A stretch of DNA of 64,000 nt from a virus: IMG/VR virus record IMGVR_UViG_3300036760_000522, positions 62,001 to 126,000 of that record. One strand, given 5' to 3'. Position numbers and translations under genes: made by a program. Numbering within the stretch: the first letter of the stretch is position 1; each line of letters opens with the position of its first letter. Shown here piece after piece: positions 8,901 to 17,900 of the stretch. Below the pieces are notes generated by a model that had not been told where the DNA came from, searched no databases, and saw only the letters and a list, made by a program, of their open reading frames with translations.

Positions 8901-10231
8901 CGGTTTCGAGCAACAACGCGGCAGGTTCCGGAGGTACTGGCGTTCCTGGTCAGACCTACACGGACGAAGTGACAGGACTACGACTCACAGTCTTGCCAGC
9001 TACATCTGGTAGCTACACACCTGGCGGCTCCTTCACGTTGGAAGTCAGCCCGACGTGGAAGGTCAATCCTGCTGTTCCGTACCTCTCCATTCCCGGTATC
9101 GAGACCGTTGTGACGGATACTGTAGGGGTCGGAGTCAACGACACAGCTACGGTCCAGACCTTCAATCCAAGCGGTCTCGAGCCCGCGATTGGGGACTTTT
9201 ACTATGTCTCCTATCGCTTCATGAAGCAGGACTTTTCGACGAGACTCTTTCAGCAATTCAAGACGATCGAGGCCAACTTCGGGCGGTTGTCACCAGAGAA
9301 TCGCGTCACACTTGGGGCCTTCCTCATGATCTTGAATGGAGCTGTTCTGGTAGCCATCAAGCAAGTCTTGAAGGTCCCCAACACGGCTCAAGCTTCAGAC
9401 CTCAGCTTCATCGAGGCTATTGGAGAACTTGCGACGCCTCTTCCTGGGAACGTCAAGCCTGACATTCTGGTGCCCTTGTCGGCCAGTACGTCGGTCTACA
9501 GCGCTTTGATGCAGCACTGTGAGGTCCAGAGCAACATCCGAAATCAAAACGAACGGATGGGCTTCATAGGGGTCGCATCGGGTACGTCACCGATCTCGGC
9601 CCAAACGATCGCCAAGAGCCTGCTTTCGAGTCGGATCCTGCTTTTCTACCCAGACTCAGCAGTCATCACTCTCTCCAACGAACTCGGTGAGAGCTTCGAG
9701 ACTCTGGTCGACGGTACCAACTTCGCAGCGGCAGTAGCAGGTGCAGGGGTCAGTCCCAGTGTCGACGTAGCAACTCCGTACACCCGTCGACGAATCCAAG
9801 GCTTTACCAGGATCCCAAGAATTCTTGATCCTGTGGAAGCCAACCAAACGGCTGTGGCAGGCGTCACCATCCTGGAAGATCTAGATCCCTTGGTCAGAAT
9901 CCGCCAGGGCCTCACAACCGACATGAGCACGATTCTGAGCCGGTTGCCGACCGTGACTCAGATTGCGGACCACACACATCAACAGTCTCGTGGGACACTC
10001 GACGCATTCATTGGGACGAAGTTCTTGGCGGCTCGAACCAACGAAGTCGAAGTTGCCATGACTGCGTTGTTCAAGCAGTTGGTTCAGGCGGAAATCGTCG
10101 GAGCCTTCACAGGTATCACGGCAAATGTTGACGCTGACGATCCTACAATTCTCAGGTTCGAGTGCTTCTACGCACCGGTGTTCCCACTTTTGTACATCGT
10201 CATGACCTTCAACCTCCGAGCGAGGATCTAA
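5966..10231 (+). CDS. Tail sheath protein, unusually large
   Basis: I take ATG 5966, which has GTGAGGT as ribosome-binding site, over an in-frame GTG at 5954. The N-terminus FSTYVPPGVYTRTLTE is the classic sheath start, and the last 130 residues form the sheath C-terminal domain (TQIADHTHQQSRGTLDAFIG and a final FNLRARI strand). Sheaths commonly have about 400-700 residues; this one has 1421. The extra length is surface insertions, including three copies of an about 80-residue module with a core such as LIIRVDGIDYTITLPAG that ends in L-G-[FY] (about residues 185-260, 680-775 and 800-887). The sheath polymer contracts to drive the tube through the cell envelope. Confidence 0.92.
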   Translation: MSIGPFSTYVPPGVYTRTLTEANAANLVAGLRIPAEIGVGQEELEQLDLELVRGSSSNLDQQIINEDVSTRFVVDETNPNNPVLGSPNGLVAKFKVRNYPIVDGQGFGKTTNSVRSVTVTINGTPVAVGAVQGTPGYVTLQVPPQTGDNIRCTYYFHRSDTSFQDDVSEQVTAELAELTSPGYASFIIVTGTTDTFVIEVDGVSLTLLFAAGTYTATGLKSVIDSYLVSGLATAVYVDGQGRSHLKFSAARSVKIGSGNANGALGFATNTQTNRNAIFRVFQRPIVDGTDGGITTTDPTKVVVTVNNVQVVATAVDGSNGLVTLPYAPANGSTVRIQYFANTWQDTFDYLPNTLVTSVIRSGFAPGRNDYIENQDFVISNPSPDVSIMHWGASFDVASTLRSAGATLLNEVQILPTLVDDRIYLAEAEHFVDTTVVPAVASSTVFLLPDVPTTGNGRDTPLSSATFGAVTNGRIGLNTNRPDLVIVYTGRDLQDALGRGAVAVVEVDGTTRNITLKDPVPPDHIAFCTFWYNRLRDDTYILTNKVAGPIGTGQFEVLSTLTGLNVLQVRFGIKTGLPETVQWPRGVEQISDAFHTGAGAPVAETVTVLFGTSLAKNAVFTNEGAAPYSFFTTYSNNWRTTINGTSLVTNLGTSARGFLVSSRVPVSGLNQISIPVSPNNVLELTIDGTDVTVAVTAGLRTPAQIVTDINAAIDAAAAFIGTAPNVLASFVQIGGSGGDAVFIVQSYSAPAALPGGFDHASVISVRQGTVEAVLGYDTFQTASGTPTATNKPATLLGTVAGPFTITADVDDELIIRVDGIDYTITLPAGAAVTAAAVVASIAALPGLTSVPSVGTLANLNKIRLTSTLTDPSSGIQILSGTANAILGFTEGDIASQTLVTAIEVIDRLNSTVGFLTDGFAYVGEIDGQEYVTIESLTTGATTSSVAFADGTASAFNVSTGTQIVPGTSGDNGESSYGNFTVSSNNAAGSGGTGVPGQTYTDEVTGLRLTVLPATSGSYTPGGSFTLEVSPTWKVNPAVPYLSIPGIETVVTDTVGVGVNDTATVQTFNPSGLEPAIGDFYYVSYRFMKQDFSTRLFQQFKTIEANFGRLSPENRVTLGAFLMILNGAVLVAIKQVLKVPNTAQASDLSFIEAIGELATPLPGNVKPDILVPLSASTSVYSALMQHCEVQSNIRNQNERMGFIGVASGTSPISAQTIAKSLLSSRILLFYPDSAVITLSNELGESFETLVDGTNFAAAVAGAGVSPSVDVATPYTRRRIQGFTRIPRILDPVEANQTAVAGVTILEDLDPLVRIRQGLTTDMSTILSRLPTVTQIADHTHQQSRGTLDAFIGTKFLAARTNEVEVAMTALFKQLVQAEIVGAFTGITANVDADDPTILRFECFYAPVFPLLYIVMTFNLRARI

Positions 10232-10266
10232 CCTCGCGAATCTTTTCCTGAAAGGCACAAAAGTAC

Positions 10267-10635
10267 ATGACGTCTATTCAAACCGCTCTGGGAGAGTTCG
10301 TACGAGTCGCCAAGACCTTTCCAACAAATAAAGCGCTCAGGGACTACCTCAGCGAGCATCCAAATGCAGATGCTAACGCACACAAAGTTGTTCGCAGCCC
10401 CGGCCGACTTGACAGAATCAAAGACCCACATGACCGGGCAGAGGCTTGGCTGGAGAAGCAAAGGGAACAGAGAAAAGAGGAGTCCAAGGCTAAGCGCAAG
10501 GAGAAGAAACTTAAGAAGGACGAGGATGCCAAGGCAAACCCCGAGCCGTCCAAGAAGGAGGCCTCGACACTCAAATCAGCCTTAGACGCCTTTCAACACG
10601 TTGTTACTAAGCAAGCGTTGAGGCCCCTCCCGTGA
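10267..10635 (+). CDS. Hypothetical charged protein with YLxEHPxAD motif
   Basis: The product is 122 residues. Near the N-terminus it carries FVRVAKTF followed by the block ALRDYLSEHPNADANAHKV (residues about 23-41). The same block recurs in the gene at 11806. Residues 55-100 are an extremely charged Lys/Glu helix. No enzyme motif is present. It follows the sheath gene by 36 bases. The shared block suggests a common localisation or packaging signal on otherwise unrelated small proteins. Function unknown. Confidence 0.55.
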   Translation: MTSIQTALGEFVRVAKTFPTNKALRDYLSEHPNADANAHKVVRSPGRLDRIKDPHDRAEAWLEKQREQRKEESKAKRKEKKLKKDEDAKANPEPSKKEASTLKSALDAFQHVVTKQALRPLP

Positions 10636-11087
10636 ACAACATAGAGACCTCGACAGCACGGATTGTCCGGCGCTTTCTCGTTTTAGCTAGCCGCACGGAC
10701 TCCGGTGACCACAGTCCTGATCCCTACACGTATCGGGCTTTCTTGTCGGAGTTCGAGAAAGGTGAAGAGACAGGCTTAGAGCAGGGCGAAAGCATGATGC
10801 ACCAGGGCAAGGCTCGTGATGTAGACGTCGACATCGACAGTTGCGGCACCATCGTCAGCCAAACAGTTTGGGACCTCATGGAGATGGCCAAGCGCATGAA
10901 CGCGATTACGTCGCGAGGTCAGGTCATGGGTGTCAACGAAAGACGTCTGTCCGCCAAGATGAGTGGGATCCTCTCCACGTTGTTTTACTTCACAGGTCGA
11001 CAGAAGGGTCTCACGAAAGCCTTGAAGGAGACTGCCTATTCACCGACCCTGCCGAGTGCCCCGGAAGCACCTCGTGCTCGCGTTTGA
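10632..11087 (+). CDS. Hypothetical protein with N-terminal RIVxRF motif
   Basis: The product is 151 residues and begins with GTG at 10632, overlapping the upstream stop (GTGA). Residues 8-16 read TARIVRRFL, one of several copies in this region of an R-[IV]-[VA]-x-R-[FY] motif near a protein end. The remainder has an acidic middle and a helical C-terminal half, with no recognised domain. Tight coupling with both neighbours suggests one transcript with the genes from 10267 to 12663. Confidence 0.55.
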   Translation: MNNIETSTARIVRRFLVLASRTDSGDHSPDPYTYRAFLSEFEKGEETGLEQGESMMHQGKARDVDVDIDSCGTIVSQTVWDLMEMAKRMNAITSRGQVMGVNERRLSAKMSGILSTLFYFTGRQKGLTKALKETAYSPTLPSAPEAPRARV

Positions 11088-11107
11088 CCGAAAAGGGACC
11101 TTTCCAA

Positions 11108-11809
11108 ATGAGTCAAGAGTCTGTCCAACGAATTGTAGACCGTGTGGTGGCTGCACGCATTGTGACAGCGCTCAAAGATCCAAATATTGTGTCCTTGAAC
11201 AGGGCACTGAAGACTATTCGAGCTGAGTCAGTCAAGTACTTGAACGACAAGATCAACAATCTGATCTGGAATGCAGGAAGCGTCTACGACTACATCGGTC
11301 GAGGATCACAATTTCGCGTTTTCGGCAGGACGTCGCCCGAGGCTAGCCCAGACTCGGCCACCCTTGAAGTCACCATCGTGTACATCAATCGTGATGCTCC
11401 AGATGACGCCCCCGTTCTCTACGAAGGGTCTGTAAGCGTTTACGGCAAAAATCAACGACAACTTGACGGGTCTCGAGTCGAAAAGGTATCGCTCGAAGAC
11501 TTGAAGAAGAATGCTGGAAAGATCTTGTTCGGCGATGTGATCAAGACGGTCAAAGACCACCTTGAAGGTTCTCTGGAGCGCGAGCTTGATCAAATCCGAG
11601 ACTACGCGTCAGAAGCTGAAACCGCGGCAATGCACGCAGACGAGCACTTGTCCGCGCTCAGGAAGCTGCTCGACAAGACCAAGAGTTTGGATACTGATGC
11701 CGGCGCGATCGCTAGACACGCTTCGGAAGCCTCAGGTTTCTTTAGGGACGCTGAAAGTGAAATGCGATACGTTGCTGATCTGATTCAGAAGATCCAAGCC
11801 ACTCGGTGA
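11108..11809 (+). CDS. Hypothetical helical protein with N-terminal RIVxRV motif
   Basis: I use ATG 11108, giving 233 residues; a longer frame from 10841 would lie inside the previous gene. The N-terminus SQESVQRIVDRVVAARIV has the local R-[IV]-[VA]-x-R motif. Residues about 70-130 form a beta-rich domain and the C-terminal 90 residues are long helices with heptad-like Leu and Ala spacing. No catalytic motif is seen. The stop overlaps the GTG of the next gene (GTGA). Function unknown; a virion-internal protein is possible. Confidence 0.55.
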   Translation: MSQESVQRIVDRVVAARIVTALKDPNIVSLNRALKTIRAESVKYLNDKINNLIWNAGSVYDYIGRGSQFRVFGRTSPEASPDSATLEVTIVYINRDAPDDAPVLYEGSVSVYGKNQRQLDGSRVEKVSLEDLKKNAGKILFGDVIKTVKDHLEGSLERELDQIRDYASEAETAAMHADEHLSALRKLLDKTKSLDTDAGAIARHASEASGFFRDAESEMRYVADLIQKIQATR

Positions 11810-12663
11810 AGTACTTGGACGCTGATCTACTCCCGTCAGTTTATCAGTTCGAACGTGTGCTTCACCGTGAGAGTGTTCGACGTGTCGCTCGTCGATACGC
11901 AACGGAGTTTCCTTCTGAGTCCGCCAGGAAGCAGTACCTGAAGGAACATCCGAAAGCGGATCCCCACAAGCACACCGTCGCTCCTGAGAGTCGAGAGAAG
12001 CCAACATCAGAGGAAGGCGACAAGCCTGAGGAAGGCAAGAAACAAGAGAAGCCGAAAGGAAAGCCGAAGACCTTCCTCAAAGGCTTGGCCGAGAAAACCA
12101 AATCGTACTTGAGTGAGGCTTCGGAGGCGGTACAGAAATTTGTCTCGGATGGAGAGCACCGGTCCAAACTGCTGAGTGAAGCAGGAAAGTCTGTTCTCAA
12201 ATCGCCCAAAACTTACGCGAAGAGACTCGTAGAAACAGCCAAACACGAGGTGCACGAATTCAAGGAGGCTGGGGAGGCGCTTGCACATTTGGCGAAAGGC
12301 AAGAAACTTGATCCTGCACAAAAGAAGGTCTTGAAAACCGTTGCCATTCACATGGGGATCGCGGTTGCCGCAGCGGCTTTAACGTCAACAGGTGTTTTTG
12401 CAGGTGCTGCTGTATTCAGCAAAGGCCTGGCACAAAAGATCGCTCTCAAAGCCGCATTGAGGGCACTTGAGAACGTGCATCTACTACAAGAAATACACCA
12501 CATCGGCCACGGTGCCATGCATCTCCTGGCATCTGAGGAGGAAGAGGCCAGCCCTGAAGAAGCTTTCGCGGCTTTGGTGATGCAAAGCGTGTCCAAAGAA
12601 CTGGACGATCTGAGCGGCGACGACTTGTCCAAATACCTAGACGAGCTAGCTGACGACGCCTAG
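11806..12663 (+). CDS. Hypothetical protein with RVARRY and YLKEHPKAD motifs, hydrophobic middle
   Basis: The product is 285 residues. Residues 22-30 (ESVRRVARRY) and the following block RKQYLKEHPKADPHKHTV match two motifs found in neighbouring proteins. A Lys/Glu/Pro-rich low-complexity linker follows (about 60-90), then helices, then a hydrophobic stretch at about 180-205 (IAVAAAALTSTGVFAGAAVF) that could be a membrane segment, and an acidic tail. A protein injected with the DNA that contacts membrane would fit, but this is inference. Its 3' end overlaps the convergent groES-like gene by 18 bases. Confidence 0.55.
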   Translation: MKYLDADLLPSVYQFERVLHRESVRRVARRYATEFPSESARKQYLKEHPKADPHKHTVAPESREKPTSEEGDKPEEGKKQEKPKGKPKTFLKGLAEKTKSYLSEASEAVQKFVSDGEHRSKLLSEAGKSVLKSPKTYAKRLVETAKHEVHEFKEAGEALAHLAKGKKLDPAQKKVLKTVAIHMGIAVAAAALTSTGVFAGAAVFSKGLAQKIALKAALRALENVHLLQEIHHIGHGAMHLLASEEEEASPEEAFAALVMQSVSKELDDLSGDDLSKYLDELADDA

Positions 12664-12936
12664 AACATCGTCCTCTTTCAAGATGATCAGGTCTTGTCCG
12701 TCGAGCTTCACTTCCGTGCCGGCGTATTTCGAGAAGAGTACAAGATCGCCTTGTTTTACTTCGAGCGGACGTACTCGTCCGTCTTCTAGGACCTTGCCAC
12801 TCCCTACTGCAAGGACGTCCCCCTCAGACGACTTCTGTTTGGCACTGTCTGGAATGATGATCCCTCCTTCAGACATGGTCTTCTCTTCGATGCGACGAAC
12901 AACTAGGCGGTCGTAAAGTGGCTTGATCGTAGTCAT
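12646..12936 (-). CDS. groES: GroES co-chaperonin
   Basis: The 96-residue product matches bacterial GroES along its whole length: KPLYDRLVVRRIEE at the start, then the mobile loop with GGIIIPDSAKQK (about 24-35), and further GDVLAVGSGKVLEDGRVRPL and ILKEDDVLGVV at the end. It is the seven-subunit lid of the GroEL chamber. It resembles true bacterial GroES more than the diverged phage T4 gp31, which suggests capture from a host. It is the only minus-strand gene in the first 47 kb and has its own upstream gap (12937-13019) with a GAGGA ribosome site. It could let the host GroEL fold large phage proteins. Confidence 0.93.
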   Translation of the reverse strand: MTTIKPLYDRLVVRRIEEKTMSEGGIIIPDSAKQKSSEGDVLAVGSGKVLEDGRVRPLEVKQGDLVLFSKYAGTEVKLDGQDLIILKEDDVLGVVS

Positions 12937-13019
12937 ACTCGTCCTCTAATTAACAAGCTGGCACACGTCAAGGGACCGTCTACCTTTACGCCGGTGTCGT
13001 GGTTGTGTAGAGAGCTTGG

Positions 13020-13502
13020 ATGTACGGCGACGCAGTAGAGGAGCTCCAAATCCGGCTGGTCGGCAAGACTGTCGCTAGTGTGGTGAAGTCCAGACGAGCA
13101 GAAACTGTGTGCCTCATCACGACCACCGATGGGGCTCGCTTTCATCTCCATGCGACCGAACTCGGCTCGTGGGTCGAAGACGATGTCGACACCACGGACG
13201 TGTTCACTGATTTGAATTTGTTTTGTACGTGGGTTGGGGAAAACGTGTCATTATCCGACGCGGTTGTCGTGACACGCGAAGCCACAAAGCTGTCTCTCAC
13301 AGTTAGAGGCAAGACGTTTGTGATTGACGCGGCCCTAGTTGCTGACCCTTGGGAGAGATCGGTGCTCTTGCACGAACAAGCGCCATTGTTCCTTGGGCAA
13401 GTTGTCGCTCTTGGGGACTGCTGGCGCATGTGGTTCCGCAAAAAATCAAACCTCGTGGGCGTAGAGGCCACAATCCCTGAGGAACTGAAATTTGATGATT
13501 GA
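13020..13502 (+). CDS. Hypothetical protein
   Basis: The product is 160 residues and starts at ATG 13020. The N-terminal part has an alternating strand pattern (LVGKTVASVV, then VCLITTTDGARFHLHATE) of the kind seen in small phage and bacterial DUF7448-like proteins, but this match is weak. The rest is also beta-rich and ends in an acidic tail. It is divergent from the groES-like gene across an 83-base gap that must hold the control region for both. No enzymatic motif is visible. Confidence 0.5.
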   Translation: MYGDAVEELQIRLVGKTVASVVKSRRAETVCLITTTDGARFHLHATELGSWVEDDVDTTDVFTDLNLFCTWVGENVSLSDAVVVTREATKLSLTVRGKTFVIDAALVADPWERSVLLHEQAPLFLGQVVALGDCWRMWFRKKSNLVGVEATIPEELKFDD

Positions 13503-13554
13503 CGGGGTCCGTGCTAGTCATCGCTGATTCATTTTTCGACACAGTAGTGCTAGG

Positions 13555-13821
13555 ATGGCTACCTCAGCACAACGGATCGTCACACGGTACAAAGCGGCCA
13601 GATCGTCACCTGCTGGCGTCGGTACAGACCTTTTGACTGTAGCCGTGCGGCAAGTCGACGACGCGTACCGCGCTACCCTCAAGTACGTGATCCGGGATCA
13701 GAATCCAGAAGCGTATTTCGACTCGATCAGCTACCTTCTGGAAGGCCAGATCAAAAAGTACCGACATTGGGTCGACGAATTGAGACGTCTCGAATTTCCT
13801 CTCTCGCAAAGGGGTCGTTGA
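13555..13821 (+). CDS. Small hypothetical protein with RIVTRY motif
   Basis: The product is 88 residues. Residues 3-16 (TSAQRIVTRYKAAR) carry the motif shared by several small proteins in this region. The rest is mainly helical and mixed-charge. Its stop overlaps the TTG start of the J-domain-like gene (TTGA). No known domain. It may be a co-factor for the following gene or another product marked for the same destination. Confidence 0.5.
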   Translation: MATSAQRIVTRYKAARSSPAGVGTDLLTVAVRQVDDAYRATLKYVIRDQNPEAYFDSISYLLEGQIKKYRHWVDELRRLEFPLSQRGR

Positions 13822-14999
13822 AATTGGAAGCCTCAGCTGCTCGCGTTGCAAGCATGTACCGTCGAGGACGTCGCGATCTCAACTACGAGACTGCCAAAGA
13901 GGTCTTGGGCTTCCCTCCGGGTTCGAGTCCGACTGACGACGAAATTCGCCACGTACAGCGCGTAAAAATCGTCGAGCTTGGACACGATAGAGGAGGGGAT
14001 ATTGACGCTATCAAAGAAGTTAATGCTGCGGCAGAGATTCTTCTTGGCAAGTTAAAGCCAGACAGAGGTCCTGACGACATTGCGGAGCCGTACGTGCCTC
14101 GAGGTGGGCCACCACCTCCTGAAGAAAAACCGATCATCATCACCTTCCAGGAAGCTCTCGCCAAAATCAGTCTCCCGTCGTCAGTCACTTGGAAGTTCGT
14201 GACTGACAAGGCTCGCGGTCGGGGTTGGGCATCAGATGAGTCGGAATCAAGACACGTGGGCTACGTAGCCGTGGGGGAGACGCCAAATTTTTGGGTCTTT
14301 GTCGCGGTCGAGGAGCGTTCGTACCAAGCTTTCTTCGTCGGAGGTGGACCCAAGACACACGTCTTCCGGATGAAGGTCTACGAGCAACCAAATAAGGGAA
14401 CGCCAACGCCAGCTTTCTTGTACGGCGGCGTCATGAAGGCTTGGAAGTTTTTCGAGAAGCTCGACAAGCGCTTCAATTCCAAGATCCATCCTCTAGCTGA
14501 GGACTGGACCTTTCTAGATTTCGCGAAACGTTTTCCGCTGAGCCGAGCAACGACGATCAAAAACTGGCTCGTCGACACCGGTGTCGTCGAAGAAGCGACG
14601 CTTGCCAAACCACGCAAGATCAAGGTTGAGATCAAATACGTCAGATTACCTTCACACATGATGCCACCTGACGCGCCTCGCTCAGCAGAGGACCATTTCG
14701 TTTTGATCGTCAACGGCAAAGAGGATAATCTCTCTCCGAAAGATGATGAGGCTCTCTCCAAACTACGGATCGGCGGAAAGCGCTTTGCGGAACGGGTCTT
14801 CGGCGAATACCACTACGGTGGCGAGATTCGAGACTTGACACGCAATCGTGACGGGAAGACCATCATGAGCTGGATGGCAGAACATTTGATCCACCTACCA
14901 GAGTTCTTCAAGAACAGCCTTCTGACTGCTTCGGGCGGTAAGACCGCGACCGAGCGTGTCGCTGAACGTTTCAGGGGATCTTATGTCCACAGCCACTGA
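13818..14999 (+). CDS. Degenerate J-domain (DnaJ-like) protein
   Basis: TTG 13818 overlaps the previous stop and has AAGGGG upstream; starting at 13767 would place the N-terminus inside the upstream gene. The product is 393 residues. Residues 23-77 resemble a J domain: YETAKEVLGFPPGSS, a basic helix, GHDRGGD at 55-61, then AIKEVNAAAEILLG. In J proteins the loop is His-Pro-Asp-x-Gly-Gly; here it is His-Asp-Arg-Gly-Gly, so the proline of the HPD motif that triggers Hsp70 is missing. The middle is an unknown beta-rich domain, and the C-terminus (TATERVAERFRG) carries the motif seen at other protein ends nearby. Confidence 0.6.
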   Translation: MKLEASAARVASMYRRGRRDLNYETAKEVLGFPPGSSPTDDEIRHVQRVKIVELGHDRGGDIDAIKEVNAAAEILLGKLKPDRGPDDIAEPYVPRGGPPPPEEKPIIITFQEALAKISLPSSVTWKFVTDKARGRGWASDESESRHVGYVAVGETPNFWVFVAVEERSYQAFFVGGGPKTHVFRMKVYEQPNKGTPTPAFLYGGVMKAWKFFEKLDKRFNSKIHPLAEDWTFLDFAKRFPLSRATTIKNWLVDTGVVEEATLAKPRKIKVEIKYVRLPSHMMPPDAPRSAEDHFVLIVNGKEDNLSPKDDEALSKLRIGGKRFAERVFGEYHYGGEIRDLTRNRDGKTIMSWMAEHLIHLPEFFKNSLLTASGGKTATERVAERFRGSYVHSH

Positions 15000-17900
15000 T
15001 GTGATGAGAGTCTTTCATTCTTCGGAAGACGAAGATGAAGTGGTTGGCGAATTCCAAGTCGCTGAGTACATCATTTTCCTGCTCGCCCTCGACACGTACA
15101 TGAGGTACGCTGAGGAATCTTCAGGAGTTGATGACATCGAAGACGCGATTATTCGACGAGGCTTGCAAATTCTGCGTCGGGCCGAAGCCGATCTCGAGAA
15201 CTATGGAAGCTTTCTAGAAGAGCATTTGTCGACTCCCGTCCAGAAACAAATGCTCAAGAGGGCTTTGTCGTTCAAGTCGTTCACCCCTAACGGCATGGCG
15301 CGTCGAGCATTGCAATTTCGGACCTTGCTATCCAGAGGCGGGGCACAAACAGTTCGAGCCGTTTTCGAATCCAACAAATACATCCGGCAGATGCGTGAAG
15401 CGATCGCAGCTTCGATGATGGAGGACGCGGACAAGGCTCTAGACATTTTTGCTGCAATGCCTCTCCGTAATTCACGGTTTCGTGTTTGGGTCGATGAGAG
15501 CGCAAAGCAAGCGGGCTCTGGTGAAAGCGCACCACAACCTGTTGAGGCAGCTTCGAACGAATCGTCGAGCGAAATCCGACAAGAGCTTCTGGTACAACAA
15601 GTCCAAAGCACAGTTGCCGTGGGAGCTGAAGCTGCTCGAGACGCCAAGGACTCACGATCAGCGCTCCTCGAGCAAACCGAGAATGAGGCGAGAGAAGCCG
15701 CCAAGCGGAGCATTGAGGTCAACCAACAGCGTGACGAGCCACTGACAAGATCCGAAGTCGTCGGTGTTGCAGCAGCGGCTGCTATGGCCGCAACAACTGA
15801 TCCGTCGAATCCTCAAAACATACCTGAGTCATTGAGGGCTCTTGACGACGAGCAACGAGCTGCTGCTCTGACCAACGGTCGCGTAGTTGTTGCAGCAGGA
15901 GCCGGCGCGGGAAAAAGTTTTACCTTGGTTCAGCGCGTCACCTACCTTGTGAAGGAACAGCGCGTAGGTCCTAGTCGGATTCTCGTAACGACCTTCAACA
16001 ACAAAGCCGCTGAAGAGTTGAAGGAGAAGATCGGGAAATCCCTTGGTGGACAGGTACTGCAACAAATGTCAGTCGGCACCATGCACTCGCTCTTCAGTCG
16101 GTTCATCTCAGAGCACGGGACACCTGAAGAACGCCAAGCAATGCAGGCTCCCAGGTTCATGCGTGACGGCCTCTCCATCGCAGGGGCCGTCCAAAGGATG
16201 TGGAGCGACTGCTACGGCACAAAGCGACCAACGCCACGCATGAGGACGATGTTGGCCTACAAGTCTCAGTGGTCAGGCAACGGCATCACGCCAGCGGAAG
16301 CTTTGGCCACGGTGCCGCCGAGAAAAGAAGCACAAGACGCCGCGACTTGGTACACCATGTACGAGGGGCTCAAAGGGACACTGCCCGACTGGAGGCCTCC
16401 TTGTCAGTCGAATTCCTATACAAGGTTCATGTCACAGAACCGAGGCGATGGAAGTCGACTCGGAGACTTCTCCGACATGCTCCTCATCTTCCGTGACATT
16501 TTGAAGCGATCGCCTGTCGTACAGTCTGCCGTACAAAAGATGTTTGACCACGTGATCGTGGATGAAGCACAGGACCGAAATACCATCATGGCTGAGATCA
16601 TTGAAATGATCTCAGGACACATCAACGAAGATTCACAAGATAAATCTCTGTGGATTGTTGGAGATGACAAGCAGTGTGTACACGTAGACACATTGGTAGA
16701 CGTTCCTGGGAATCGCAGAGTCAGAGCAGGTGGCTTGAGAGTTGGGGCACAGGTATTGTCTTACCGTAACAGCAAGGTCACACCCCAAATTGTCGAATCT
16801 GTAACGAAGTCAGACTGGGCTTACGGATTCAAGGTGGTTACGGCTTCAGGTAGGTCTCTGACGATGTCCCCCAATCACAGGATTTGGGCAAGCGAGATCA
16901 ATCCTGAGATCGAAGACCGTATTGTGTACTTGATGCACAGGCCCAATTTAGGCTTCCGTGTGGGGGTCACAACTAACGGGAGGACCAAGAAAGGCAGACG
17001 GAGCATTCGCAGTCGAATGGCGATGGAGAATGCCGACAAGTTGTGGATCCTGAAGTTGTGCGGGGACTACGAAGAAGCCCTCCTTGAGGAGAGTTCTTAT
17101 TCGTTGACCTACGGGATCCCGACTGTTGTATTCAACGGCGTGTGGCGAGACCTGAACCAGGACCGCTTAGATGAAGTTTTCCGGAGATTTGGCAAGAATG
17201 GTATGAAATTGTTGGAAGCATCCAACTTGGATTTCGACCACCCGCATGTGACGGCCTACGCCTCGGGTAACGGTCGCGTAGCACGACGTGTCATTCAGAT
17301 GTTGGCACACCACTCTAAGGGCACTTTGGTATCCTTAGAGTGGACGGGAGATGACTTGGATTCTCCTCTCAAAGCCGCGCAGGTGATTTTTCAAAGCACA
17401 GGTCCTCGACGGAGATTGCGCAAACACTGTAACAGCTATCGGGATGCCATTTCCTTTGCAACAACTTTGAAAGGTCTGACAGGAGCTATCATCAACCGTC
17501 GTCTGTCTCGGCATGAGTTGGAGGAGCCCTACCAATTGATCCCTGCTGCCGGGCTATTTCCTGGCATGCGACTAGTGGTTCTAGAAGGGGAGGATGCTGT
17601 GGATTCTGAAGAGATCACTTCTATCGACAGAGTGGAGGGCTCTTTCGTTGACCTGAGTGTCGATGATGCCTCAAACTTTTTCGGTAATGGGATCCTCAGC
17701 CACAACAGCATCAATGCATTCCAAGGTGCACGTGCTGAGTTGTTCACCTCATTGTGGGATCAACCTGGGTGGAAGACTAGAGCCATCACAACCAACTACC
17801 GATGTGAGCCTGAAATCGTTGACGCAGCGAACGCTTTGATCGCAAACAATGAAGATCAGATTCCGATGGAGGCTAGGGCCGATCCCCGCAAAGTTCGCGG

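Noticed and set aside
10841-11107. N-terminal extension of the gene that starts at 11108
   Set aside because: It runs out of frame through the preceding gene; the encoded sequence is of low complexity and lacks a ribosome site.
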